From Bog-756 sp963828385 (GTDB lineage: Bacteria > Actinomycetota > Acidimicrobiia > Acidimicrobiales > RAAP-2): a stretch of 64,000 nucleotides of DNA. Location of the stretch: NCBI GenBank assembly GCA_963828385.1, contig CAWHEF010000002.1, forward strand, positions 1,736,001 to 1,800,000, given 5' to 3'. The notes under the pieces are model-generated. The model saw only the letters and a program-made list of their open reading frames with translations. It made no database searches and was not told where the DNA came from. Shown here piece after piece: positions 17,682 to 26,774 of the stretch (position 1 is its first letter; each line of letters opens with the position of its first letter). A program made the position numbers and the translations under genes.

Positions 17682-19649
17682 ATGTCGAAGAAGACACTTC
17701 GTAGAAAGGCCGCGGTCATCAGCGGTCTGGCTGGAGGGCTCCTGCTCATCGCAGGATCCGGTACAGCCGGAGCCGGTGGCGTCGGCGGCCACAATCACCC
17801 TGGTCGGGCCCACAACTCGGGATCGGCCTCAGCAAGTGGGCAATCCAGTGCCCAATCGGGCAACTCGGGGGCCAGCACGGCCAGTGGTTCGGCTCAGGGC
17901 GGCAAGAGCGGCAACGCCGACTCGTCCGCCTCGAGCAGCACCAGTGCCCAGTCTGGCAACGCCAACTCGGGAAACACCGGGGCGGCCACCAGCAACGGCA
18001 ACTCGGCCACCTCGGGCAACTCGGGCAACTCGGGCAACTCGGGCAAGACCGGGACGAGCGAGAACATTGCTCCGACCGTGAGCTTCGGGCACTCGGATGG
18101 AGGCTGGAATGACCACGGCCACAGCGGCCAGGGTCAGTCGAGCTCCGGGGCCCAGTCCGGGAATTCGGGCAGCACCGGATCGACCGGGGCAACCGGTCCG
18201 GCCACGGTGAACTCGAATCCCACCTCTGGGAACTCGGGCAACGGAGGTTCGACCGGTTCGGCTACCGCCAACCCGGTGACCACCTCCTCGGCCCAGTCCG
18301 GGAACGCCAACGGCAACAACTGGACGAGCTCGGGCAACACCGGTTCCACCGGTTCTGCCAGCTCGAGCACCAATCCCGATGCCACGGTGCACCAGCATGG
18401 GGGCTCCGGATCGGGTGGCTCTGACCACAACGGAGGGCACCACCGGTGCTCGAAGGGTCACGGTGGTGACCACCACGGTCAGGGTGGCCAGGGTGGAGAC
18501 CACCACGGTCAGGGCGGCTCGGACAACTCCGGCTCCTCCTCGGCAAACGGGCAGTCCGGCGCCACGTCGGGCAACTCGGGTGCCAGCACGGCCAGTGGTT
18601 CAGCTCAGGGTGGTCAGAGCGGCAATGCCGAGCTCGTCCTGCCTCGAGCAGCACCAGTGCCCAGTCTGGCAACGCCAACTCGGGTAACACCGGGGACGGC
18701 CACCAGCAACGGCAACTCGGCCACGTCGGGGAACTCGGGCAACTCAGGAAACTCGGGCAATACGGGATCGGCGATCAATATCGCTCCCTGCATCGCCCTT
18801 TCCTGCCAGTCGAGCTCGAGCGCCCAGTCCGGGAACTCGGGCAGCACCGGATCGACCGGGGCAACCGGTCCGGCCACGGTGAACTCGAATCCCACCTCTG
18901 GCAACTCGGGCAACGGAGGTTCGCACCGGTTCGGCTACCGCCAACCCGGTGACCACCTCTGGCGCCAGTCGGGCAACGCCAACGGCAACAACGGGACGAG
19001 CTCGGGCAACACCGGTTCGACCGGTTCTGCCAGCTCGAGCAGCGATCCCAATGCCACGTGGACCAGCACTCGGGCTCGGGCAAGCCGGCATCAGGGCATC
19101 GGACAACTCCGGCACGTCCTCGGCAAACGGGCAGCCCGACGCCACAGTCGGGCAACTCGGGTCCAGCACGGCCAGCGGTTCAGCTCAGGGTGGTCAGAGC
19201 GGCAATGCCGAGCTCGTGCTGCCTCGAGTAACACCAGTGCCCAGTCTGGCAGCGCCAACTCGGGCAACACCGGGGCATGCCACCAGCAACGGCAACTCGG
19301 CCACGTCGGGGAACTCGGGCGACTCAGGAAACTCGGGTAATACGGGATCGGCGATCAATATCGCCCCCTGCATCGCCTTCTGCTGCCGTCGAGCTCGAGC
19401 GCCCAGTCCGGGAACTCGGGCAGCACCGGATCGACCGGGGCAACCGGTCCGGCCACGGTGAACTCGAACCCACCTCGGGAACTCGGGCAACGGAGGCACC
19501 ACCGGTTCGGCTACCGCCAACCCGGTGACCACCTCCGGGCCCAGTCCGGGAACGCCAACGGCAACAACGGGACGAGCTCGGGTGCCACCGGTTCGACCGG
19601 TTCTGCCAGCTCGAGCACCAATCCCAATGCCACGGTGCACCAGTCGTAG
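17682..19649 (+). CDS. Exported Ser/Gly/Asn-rich repeat protein (several apparent frameshifts)
   Basis: ATG at 17682, preceded by GAAAGGAAC. Signal peptide MSKKTLRRKAAVISGLAGG...SGTAGA (about residues 1-32). The mature part is built from SAQSGN, SGNSGNSGNTG, NGNNGTSSGNTG and GSTGSTGATG motifs, with a His/Gly segment (DHHGQGG units, about 18421-18520). The first ~310 codons read cleanly. Later modules contain indels relative to module 1, some compensating, and the frame changes near 19060, 19385 and 19470. I close the gene at the TAG at 19647-19649 (ending NATVHQS). Composition resembles extracellular low-complexity or curlin-like amyloid proteins; no enzyme motif. Function unknown. Confidence 0.7.
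17851..19640 (+). repeat. Three long direct repeat modules inside the Ser/Gly/Asn-rich gene
   Basis: The same block order recurs three times: an AQGG(K/Q)SGNA segment, SNGNSATSGNSGNSGNSG, NIAP, GSTGSTGATGPATVNSNP, then NGNNGTSSGNTGSTGSAS. The landmark GGCAATGCCG (GGCAACGCCG in module 1) lies at 17910, 18621 and 19201, so the spacing is 711 nt and then 580 nt. The extra length of module 1 includes the His/Gly spacer at 18421-18520. Modules 2 and 3 are more alike and share the same indels relative to module 1, so 2 and 3 arose from each other. Confidence 0.85.
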
Positions 19650-19713
19650 GGCGCCAGGTAGGGCCTGAAGCAGCGCAGCACCAGTAACACCAGCACCATC
19701 GGCTGATCGTCGA

Positions 19714-19748
19714 GAGCCGTCCCCCGTTCCAGGCACGGGGGACGGCTC
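19714..19748 (+). terminator. Strong hairpin after the Ser/Gly/Asn-rich gene
   Basis: GAGCCGTCCCCCGT pairs perfectly with ACGGGGGACGGCTC (14 bp) around a 7-nt loop, 65 nt after the stop at 19649. No T-run follows, as is usual for actinobacterial terminators. It may end transcription from the left and, being symmetric, also from the M16 peptidase gene on the right. Confidence 0.75.
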
Positions 19749-19901
19749 GAAGCGATGCGACCGTGCAGCATGGTGCCTCGGCATCGAGCGAGACATCGAC
19801 GCGAAATGCCGTTCTGGGGATCAGCTCGGAATTTACGCCCCACGGACGTGGGCTGGGGTGACCGCGCCCATCGGTGGCCGCTGCTAGGGAGTCGACGATG
19901 C

Positions 19902-21158
19902 TCATCCGAGTCGGAGAACTGTGCGGTCGAAGTCGGCGTCGGAAAACGGGCCGACCACCGAGAGGGTGCGGGGCGCCTCCAGGAGACGGGCCGCCGCTGT
20001 CCGGACATCATCCAGGGTCACCGCATCGACGCGGGCCACGACCTCGTCAATGGTCAGGACTTCGCCATGGAGCAACATGCCGGCCCCGATACGGCTCATC
20101 CTCGCCCCCGACTCCTCGCAGGCCAGCAATGCCTCGGCCCGCAGGTTCCCCTGGGCAACGTCGAGCTCCCGCTCGGTGATGCCGTCGGCCCCGAGACGGC
20201 CGAGCTCATCGGTGACGATGGCGAGCACCTCGGCCACGTTCGGCGGTGCCGTGCCCACGCCCACGGTCAGGGAGCCGGCGTCCTGGTAGGCGGTCCGCTC
20301 CGACCACACCGAGTAGGCCAATCCTCTGCGCTCCCTGATCTCCTGGAACAACCGGCTGGACAGGCCACCACCAAGCACATGGTTGAGCACCGCCTCGGCA
20401 TAGCGGGTCGGGTCGAACCGATCGACCGACCTGCATGCCAGCACCAGATGGGCCTGCTCGGTCGGACGTGATGTGACGCCGAGAGGATCGACCTTGGCGT
20501 CCGGCGGGATCCTCATGGGTGGAGCACCTCCACGCTCGCCGGTGAACCTGGCTTCGAGCCCTTCCGCCACATGGGCATGCTCCAGATCGCCGGCCACGGC
20601 CACCACCATGTTGGCCGGCCGGTAGTGGTGGGCGAAGAACGCCCGGATCCGCTCTTCGTCCATGGCGGCGACCGAATCCTCGGTGCCGAGCACCTCCCGA
20701 CCCAAGGGGTGGCCGGGGAACAGGAGGGCCGAGCTCTGCTCCATCGCCTGGTCGGCCGGCTCGTCGGTGTGCATGAGGATCTCGTCCAGGATGACGAGAC
20801 GCTCGGCATCCAGGTCCTGTTGGCGCAGGGCCGGCCTCCACATGATGTCGGAGAGGATGTCGAGCCCGAGCTCGATGTGCTCAGCCAGCAGGCGAATGTA
20901 GAAGGAGGTGTACTCCTTGGTCGTGAAGGCGTTGAAGTCGCCGCCCACCTCGTCCACGGCCTCGGCGATGGCCGCGGCCGTTCGCGCCGCTGTCCCCTTG
21001 AACAACAGGTGCTCGAGGAAGTGGGACGCCCCGGCCTGGCTCGACTCCTCGTCTCTGCCGCCCGTGCCCACCCAGAACCCGATGCACACCGAACGGGCGT
21101 CCTCCATCCGTTCGGTTACGAGGGTGATACCCGAGACGAGAGCCTCGGTCCGGATCAA
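19902..21158 (-). CDS. M16-family zinc metallopeptidase
   Basis: Processing-peptidase/insulinase-like protease. 418 residues. The inverted zinc motif HFLEHLLFKG (HxxEH) is at about residue 46, the downstream glutamate is in the NAFTTKEYTSFYIRLL region, and the second M16 half has LVLACRSVDRFDP and GGGLSSRLFQEIRERRGLAYSVWS, the R/Y substrate-binding block. The TTG start at 21158 overlaps the pnp stop by TTGA. No signal peptide, so probably cytoplasmic. The rpsO-pnp-M16 order is widely conserved in actinobacteria and Bacillota. Frame intact. Confidence 0.93.
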   Translation of the reverse strand: MIRTEALVSGITLVTERMEDARSVCIGFWVGTGGRDEESSQAGASHFLEHLLFKGTAARTAAAIAEAVDEVGGDFNAFTTKEYTSFYIRLLAEHIELGLDILSDIMWRPALRQQDLDAERLVILDEILMHTDEPADQAMEQSSALLFPGHPLGREVLGTEDSVAAMDEERIRAFFAHHYRPANMVVAVAGDLEHAHVAEGLEARFTGERGGAPPMRIPPDAKVDPLGVTSRPTEQAHLVLACRSVDRFDPTRYAEAVLNHVLGGGLSSRLFQEIRERRGLAYSVWSERTAYQDAGSLTVGVGTAPPNVAEVLAIVTDELGRLGADGITERELDVAQGNLRAEALLACEESGARMSRIGAGMLLHGEVLTIDEVVARVDAVTLDDVRTAAARLLEAPRTLSVVGPFSDADFDRTVLRLG

Positions 21159-23631
21159 CGGCGGCGCCGGTTGCCTCGGCCGCCGTTCCCGCCGGAACGA
21201 CCCGACGATTCGGGGATGGCCGGGCCCAGATCACCGAACTCTCGACCAGCTCCACCTCGAAGGCGTCCTCGAACGAGGCGGCGCCGACTCGGCAGCAGCA
21301 TCTCCGGCTTCGTCCCGGACCCCTGCCGAATCTGCCTGTCGGGGCCCGCGACCGCCGCGACCGCCCCGATCGCCGCGGTCGTTCCGGTCGCTGCGTCCGT
21401 TCCCACGCTGGGGCTCTTGTCCGGTCCGGTCGGCGGCAGGCGTCGGCGACGTGCCAGCGACAGCGAGACCTTGCCCTGAGGATCGATGTCGTCCACCCTC
21501 ACCTCGACGGGTTGCCCGAGGTCGACAGCACGTCCTCGACCCGCTCGACCCGCTTGCCCTGGCCGATCTTGGAGATGTGGAGGAGCCCGTCACGCCCGGG
21601 GAGGATGTTGACGAACGCACCGAACTTGGTGATGTTGACGACCTTGCCTTCATAGGTGGCGCCCACTTCGGCCAACGGCGGGTCGAGGATGGTGGAGATG
21701 CGTCGCCTGGCCTCCTCGACGGCGGTGCCGTCCTTGGCCCCGATGGTCACCGTGCCGACCATCCCGTCGTCGTCGACGGCGATGTCGGCGCCGGTCTCCT
21801 GTTGCAATGCGTTGATCACCTTGCCCTTGGGCCCGATGACCTCGCCGATCTTGTCCATCGGGATCTCGAAGGAGACGATCTTCGGGGCCGAGGCGGCGAC
21901 CTCGCCACGGGGCTCGGCGATGGCGGCGGCCATCACATCGAGGATCCGGCAGCCTGGCCTCCTTGGCCTGGAGGAGCGCCTTGGTCAGCACGTCGAGGGG
22001 CAGCCCGTCGATCTTGGTGTCGAGCTGCAGGGCGGTGACGACGTCCTTCGTGCCGGCCACCTTGAAGTCCATGTCACCGAAAGCGTCCTCGGCACCGAGG
22101 ATGTCGGTGAGGGTGACGTAGCGCCGTCTCATCGTGGACCAGTCCCATGGCGATGCCGGCCACTGGGGCCTTGAGCGGCACGCCGGCCGCCATCATCGAC
22201 AGGCGTCGACCCGCACACCGAGGCCATCGACGTCGAGCCGTTGGAGGCCAGCACGTCGGAGACGAGGCGAAGCGTGTAGGGGAAGTCCTCCTCGTAGGGG
22301 ACGACGGGGAGCAGGGCCCGCTCCGCCAGCAGCCCGTGGCCGATCTCCCGGCGCTTCGGGCCGCGCATGAACCCGGTCTCGCCGGTCGAGAACGGCGGGA
22401 AGTTGTAGTGGTGCATGTACCGCTTCGAGTCGATCGGGGGTGATGGTGTCGAGCAGCTGGTTCATCCGCGGCATGCCGAGGGTGGTCACGTTGAGCACCT
22501 GGGTCTCACCCCGCTGGAACAGGGCCGAGCCATGGGCCGTCGGGAACAGGTCGACCTCGGCCGACAGCGGGCGGATCTCGCTCGTGGTCCGCCCGTCGAT
22601 CCGGATGCCCTCCTCGACGATGCGCTTGCGGACCAGCTTCTTGGTGAGGCCCCGGACCGCCGCCTTGATCTCGATCTCCCGACCGGCGAACTCGTCGGCC
22701 AGGGAAGTCTGGATCGACGCGGTGGCGGCGTCGAGGCCGGCGTTGCGCTCGGCCTTGGCCACGATGGTGTTGGCTTCGCGCGAGTGGTCCGGTTCCGATG
22801 GCCTCCACCCGGGCCCAGACGTCGTCCCCGTAGTCGGCGAGGGTCGAGTACTCGATGGGCTCGATCGGGCCCCTGGCCGCGATGTAGGCCGCCACCAGCT
22901 TGCGCTGGAGGACGATCGACTCGCGGATCCAGGTCTTGGCCGCCTCGAGCCCCTCGGCCAGCACCTCTTCGGTGACCCGGGGAGCACCCTCGTCGTAGTA
23001 CTGGAACGAGCGCTCGGATCCGCCGGCCTCGACCATCATGATGGCGATCTCGGCGTCGTCGTCGTCCGACAGTGCCCGACCCGGCCACCACCAGCTCGAA
23101 GGTGGAGTCGTCACCCTCCTCGAAGGTCGGGTGCGGGATCCAGCGGCCCTCGGTCGAGTATGCGACCCGGACGGCGCCGATCGGCCCGTCGAAGGGGATG
23201 CCCGAGAGCATGAGCGCCGCCGAGGCCGTGTTGATGGCCAGCACATCGTGAGGGTTGACCTGGTCGGCGCCGAAGATGGTGCCGACGATGTGGACCTCGT
23301 TGCGGAAGCCCTTGGGGAACGACGGGCGCAGCGGGCGGTCGATGAGCCGGCAGGTCAGGATGGCCTGGTCGGAGGACTTGCCCTCCCGCCGGAAGAACGA
23401 TCCGGGGATCTTGCCGGCCGCGTAGGTCCGCTCCTCGATGTCGACGGTCAGGGGGAAGAAGTCGGCCCCTTCCCGAACCGAGCGGGCGGCTGTTGCCGTG
23501 GCCAGTAGGACGGTGTCGCCGATCCGGCCGACGACGGCCCCGTCGGCCAGCTGGGCGAGCTTGCCCGCTTCGAAGGTGAGTGTTCGGTCGGTGCCGCTGA
23601 TGGGTGCCGATACGGTGATGGCGTCTGACAT
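21155..23631 (-). CDS. pnp: Polyribonucleotide nucleotidyltransferase (at least seven frame breaks)
   Basis: 3'-5' phosphorolytic RNase. ATG at 23631 with AAGGAG upstream. All domains are present but scattered over three frames: RNase PH 1 (RTYAAGKIPGSFFRREG, RLIDRPLRPSF), the helical linker, RNase PH 2 (RIDGRTTSEIRPLS, PPFSTGETGFMRGPKRREIGHG, LTDILGAEDAFGDMDFKVAG), KH (IGEVIGPKGKVINALQ) and S1 (VGATYEGKVVNITKFGAFVNI), then an R/G/D-rich tail. Frame changes fall near 23080, 22790, 22435, 22200, 22130, 21945 and 21510, with more in the tail. Conserved residues are kept on both sides of every break, which argues for sequence errors, not decay. Coupled to the M16 gene by TTGA. Confidence 0.88.
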
Positions 23632-23826
23632 GACGCTCCTTGTTGTTCGGGGACTCCCCCGAGCCAGTTCCCAGTTGTCGACCACCCCGTCTCGCTCGTC
23701 GGGCCGGGTGATCGGCAACTGGTGACTGACCTCTGGCGGGAGCCCGTTCGATGTTCTCCGTGTCGGGCCGGCCACGTGCGGCGGCCGGCCCTGTCCTGCC
23801 GCATGCCGACCCGAGCCGACCTGGTG

Positions 23827-23848
23827 CCCATCGGTCCGGACCGATGGG
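23827..23848. repeat. 22-nt perfect palindrome between rpsO and pnp
   Basis: CCCATCGGTCC followed by GGACCGATGGG. On the mRNA it would fold as a long stem just after the rpsO terminator-like hairpin. The rpsO-pnp spacer of other bacteria carries processing or attenuation structures; by position this could be an RNase III-type site. Function is inferred. Confidence 0.75.
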
Positions 23849-23857
23849 AAATTGCGA

Positions 23858-23879
23858 CCGCCCGGCCGAAGCCGGGCGG
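23858..23879 (-). terminator. UUCG-tetraloop hairpin after rpsO
   Basis: On the minus strand CCGCCCGGC - TTCG - GCCGGGCGG forms a 9-bp stem closed by a C(UUCG)G tetraloop, 15 nt after the rpsO stop, followed by TCGCAATTT. This is a good partial terminator or attenuator ahead of pnp, letting rpsO be expressed above pnp. Confidence 0.8.
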
Positions 23880-23894
23880 AGCGATGTGTCCCGC

Positions 23895-24152
23895 CTAGCG
23901 GCGGAGGCCGAGGCGACCGATGATGTCCCGGTAGCGCTCGACGTCGTTGTTGCGGACGTAGTCGAGAAGCCGGCGCCGACGGCCGATCAGCTTCAGCAGC
24001 CCCCGGCGGGTGTGGTGGTCTCCCTTGTGCACCTTCAGGTGCTCGGTCAGGTGGGTGATGCGCTCGCTCAGGATGGCGATCTGCACCTCGGGGGAGCCGG
24101 TGTCCGTCTCGTGGAGCCGGTACTCGGCGATGGTGGCCTGCTTGTCTGGCAT
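23895..24152 (-). CDS. rpsO: 30S ribosomal protein S15
   Basis: 85 residues starting MPDKQATIAEYRLHETDTGS. Primary-binding small-subunit protein contacting 16S rRNA helices 20-22. Family blocks are all visible: DTGSPEVQIAILSERI, LTEHLKVHKGDHHTRRGLL and RRRLLDYVRNNDVERYRDII. A longer in-frame extension upstream (26 codons) is rejected because S15 starts precisely here. Followed by a UUCG hairpin and then pnp, the standard rpsO-pnp unit. Confidence 0.97.
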   Translation of the reverse strand: MPDKQATIAEYRLHETDTGSPEVQIAILSERITHLTEHLKVHKGDHHTRRGLLKLIGRRRRLLDYVRNNDVERYRDIIGRLGLRR

Positions 24153-24341
24153 GTGGGGATATCGACCTCTGCGTGTCGTCGTGACGGCCGACGGACGGGC
24201 ACGTCGACAGGCCAAGCCTAGCAGCACGGGTCCAGACTGGCGGACCCCGACCGCTTCGGGACGCCGCCGGACTCACGGACGTCCCGGTTCCCCGCCGGGC
24301 CGGACTGCGACCGGCCCAGACCGGGCGTCAGGCTGCAGCGG

Positions 24342-24979
24342 CTACTTGTTGGGCTGCGGGGTGACCCGGAGGTAGGGCTTGAGCGCCTTGAATCCCTTGG
24401 GGAAGCGCTCCTTGGCGTCCTCGTCGGAGACGGCGGGCACGATGACCACGTCGTCGCCGTCCTTCCAGTTCACCGGCGTGGCGACCTTGTAGTCGGCCGT
24501 GAGCTGCAGCGAGTCGAGCACCCGGAGGATCTCGTCGACGTTGCGGCCGGTCGAGGCCGGGTAGGTGAGGGTGAGCTTGACCTTCTTGTCCGGGCCGATG
24601 ATGAACACCGAGCGGACGGTGAGCGTGTCGTTGGCGTTGGGGTGGATCATGTCGTAGAGGTCGGCCACCTTGTGGTCCTCGTCCCCGATGAGCGGGAAGT
24701 TGAGGGCCGCGCCCTGGGTCTCCTCGATGTCGCCGGCCCACTTGCTCGTGGGAGGAGACGTCGTCCACCGAGAGACCGATGAGCTTGGCGTTCGCGCTTG
24801 TCGAACTCGGCCTTGGCCGCCGCGAACGCACCGAGCTCGGTGGTGCAGATCGGCGTGAAGTCCTTGGGGTGGGAGAACAGGACGCCCCAGCTGTCCCCGA
24901 GGTACTCGTGGAAGTTGACGGTGCCTTCGGTCGTGTCCGCGGTGAAGTCGGGGGCCTCGTCTCCCAGTCGCAATGCCAT
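24342..24979 (-). CDS. 1-Cys peroxiredoxin (Prx6 type; two apparent frame breaks)
   Basis: Thiol peroxidase reducing H2O2 and alkyl hydroperoxides. ATG at 24979 with AAGGAG upstream. The N-terminal thioredoxin-fold blocks are APDFTADTTEGTVNFHEYL and PKDFTPICTTELG, with peroxidatic Cys 45. The frame shifts near 24798 and again near 24752; the bridging piece AKLIGLSVDDVSSHEQ is the expected next block. The final frame gives WAGDIEETQGAALNFPLIGD, RSVFIIGPDKKVKLTLTYP and the long Prx6-type C-terminal domain ending RVTPQPNK. No second resolving Cys is seen. Single gene, flanked by rpsO and a TA locus. Confidence 0.88.
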
Positions 24980-25227
24980 GTGCTGCTCCTTCTCTGCTCA
25001 ATGTGGGCTCGATCGGTGTGCCCACCCACGTTAGTCGCCACCGGGCCTATTGTCGACCGCCCAGGTCGAGTTTCTGCTTCGCTGGCCGAGACAACGCACG
25101 CTCATAGGGAAATCGAGATCGCCGTCATGCTCGTCTTCGGTACTTGCTGTCGACGTATTCGTCAACCCACGATCGAGTGCTTCGCCACTGTCCGTCTGAG
25201 CGGGGGCAAGAAGTAGTATCCCTGCTC

Positions 25228-25249
25228 CTACCCAGGTAGCATCCGGGTA
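25228..25249. promoter_or_regulatory. Possible operator overlapping the mazE start
   Basis: CTACC-CA-GGTAG (25228-25239) is a short dyad, and the wider TACCC...GGGTA arms reach the start codon at 25249. Antitoxins of this type normally repress their own operon, so this is a plausible site. Upstream, AAGTAGTAT could serve as a -10 region. The rest of 24980-25227 shows nothing further. Confidence 0.4.
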
Positions 25250-25467
25250 TGAAGCTCAGCGTGAGTCTCCCTGCCGACGATGTGGCCGCATTGGACGAGC
25301 ACGCCCGTAAGACAGGGCTTCGATCTCGCTCGGCCGCCGTCCACCAGGCCATACGGTTGCTGCGCCGATCCGGGCTCGAGCAGGACTACGCGGACGCCTG
25401 GGAGGATTGGGACCGCTCAGGCGACCGAGAGTTGTGGGAGGCAGCGGCGGACGACGGGTTGTCCTGA
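25249..25467 (+). CDS. Ribbon-helix-helix antitoxin (MazE-like)
   Basis: 72 residues. N-terminal MKLSVSLPADDVAALDEHA followed by GLRSRSAAVHQAIRLLRR is a ribbon-helix-helix DNA-binding fold of the CopG/MazE-type antitoxins. The acidic, Trp-containing tail (DYADAWEDWDRSGDREL) is the usual toxin-neutralising segment. Its TGA overlaps the ATG of the toxin gene (TGATG at 25465-25469), the classic TA arrangement. ATG at 25249 follows a dyad. Confidence 0.85.
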   Translation: MKLSVSLPADDVAALDEHARKTGLRSRSAAVHQAIRLLRRSGLEQDYADAWEDWDRSGDRELWEAAADDGLS

Positions 25468-25815
25468 TGCGCCGTGGGGAGGGTTCGCCTCGTCGACCTC
25501 GACCCGGTGCGGGGAAGTGAGGCCGACAAACGGCGCCCGGCTGTCGTGGTCAGCAACGATCGCGCCAACACAGTCGCCGAACGCCTCGGGCGAGGCGTGG
25601 TCACGGTTGTGCCCCTGACCAGCAGCACGGCCCGGGTCTTCCCGTTCCAGGTTCTGTTGCCGGCGGAACGAACCGGCCTTCGCATCGCCTCCAAGGCCCA
25701 GACCGAACAGGTCCGATCAGTGGCGGTCGAGCGACTGGGGACGGCCCTCGGTCAGCTGCCGACGGCGCTCATGGCTGAGATCGACGACGCTCTGCGCCTC
25801 CATCTCGACCTGTGA
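25467..25815 (+). CDS. MazF/PemK-family mRNA interferase toxin (probable 1-nt insertion near the start)
   Basis: Sequence-specific endoribonuclease toxin. From the ATG at 25467 the family N-terminus MRRGE is encoded, but a G run (GGGGAGGG, about 25476-25483) shifts the frame. Removing one G gives MRRGEVRLVDLDPVRGSE, the canonical MazF opening. As written, only a GTG at 25474 gives an open frame of 113 residues. Downstream family motifs: RPAVVVSNDRAN, VTVVPLTSS, LRIASKAQTEQVRSV. If the insertion is real, the toxin loses its first five residues and perhaps activity. Confidence 0.85.
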
Positions 25816-25980
25816 CCGTTCCGTGACGATTCTTCTCCGTGCTCACCCAGTCCCCCAGTGGTACACCTCGTCCTGCGGGGGCACCCCGAACCGGGTCCTC
25901 CAGTGGCAGCCCGCCGCGGGAGCGACCACGGACTCGTTCCAGCCCTGGCGGGGACGATGTCCGTCCACCATGCTGTCGGG

Positions 25981-26766
25981 ATGACGCCCGGCACGCTCAC
26001 CGTCGAACGGAACGGACCGGTGACGGCGGTCACGATCGACCGACCGTCCCGTCGCAACGCCATCGATCCCGCCACGGCGCGCGCGCTCCTCGACGCCTTC
26101 ACCGAATTCGACCAGGACGAAACAGCGTCGGTGGCCGTGCTCACCGGAGCGGGTGGGACGTTCTGCGCCGGCGCCGACCTGACGGCGTTGGCCGAAGGCG
26201 ACCGCCACCGGGTGGCGGTGGACGGTCCCGGCCCGCTCGGTCCCACCAGGCTCGGGCTGGCCAAGCCGGTGATCGCCGCCGTCGAGGGCTATGCCGTGGC
26301 CGGGGGTCTCGAGCTGGCCCTGTGGTGCGACCTCCGAGTCGCCGCAGAGTCGGCCGTCTTCGGTGTGTTCTGCCGCCGCTTCGGGATCCCGCTCGTCGAC
26401 GGCGGGACGATCCGCCTCCCGAGGCTCGTCGGCCAGGGACGGGCCCTCGACCTCATCCTGACCGGACGGGAAGTCGGCGCCGACGAAGCGCTCGCCATCG
26501 GCCTCGTCAACCGGGTCGTGCCCACCGGCACCTCCCGGGAGCACGCGCTGTCCCTGGCGGCGGAGCTCGCTGCCCTTCCGCAGCGGTGCCTTCGCAACGA
26601 CCGCCTCTCCGCTCTCTCCCAGTGGGGCCTGCCGATGGCCGACGCCTTGGCCACAGAGACCCGCTTCGGACTCGACAGCCTGGCATCTCCGGACGCCGTC
26701 TCCGGACCGCAGCGGTTCGCCACCGGGGCCGGTCGGGGCGGTGCCACCATCGACCACCCGGGCTGA
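25981..26766 (+). CDS. Enoyl-CoA hydratase/isomerase family protein
   Basis: Crotonase fold, 261 residues from ATG 25981 (MTPGTLTVERNGPVTAV); an ATG eight codons earlier is possible. Motifs: ITIDRP-like TIDRPSRRNAID, oxyanion-hole GTFCAGADLTAL and AVEGYAVAGGLELALWCD. The second catalytic Glu of hydratases is not preserved in the usual place (GVFCRRFGIPLVDGG), so hydration cannot be assumed; related family members act as isomerases or thioesterases. 13 nt precede the HAD gene, likely one operon. Substrate unknown. Confidence 0.85.
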   Translation: MTPGTLTVERNGPVTAVTIDRPSRRNAIDPATARALLDAFTEFDQDETASVAVLTGAGGTFCAGADLTALAEGDRHRVAVDGPGPLGPTRLGLAKPVIAAVEGYAVAGGLELALWCDLRVAAESAVFGVFCRRFGIPLVDGGTIRLPRLVGQGRALDLILTGREVGADEALAIGLVNRVVPTGTSREHALSLAAELAALPQRCLRNDRLSALSQWGLPMADALATETRFGLDSLASPDAVSGPQRFATGAGRGGATIDHPG

Positions 26767-26774
26767 CCGGGCCG

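Noticed and set aside
17851..19640. Repeat modules considered as a CRISPR array
   Set aside because: Unit length 580-711 nt with coding periodicity and no short palindromic repeat with unique spacers; no cas genes nearby.
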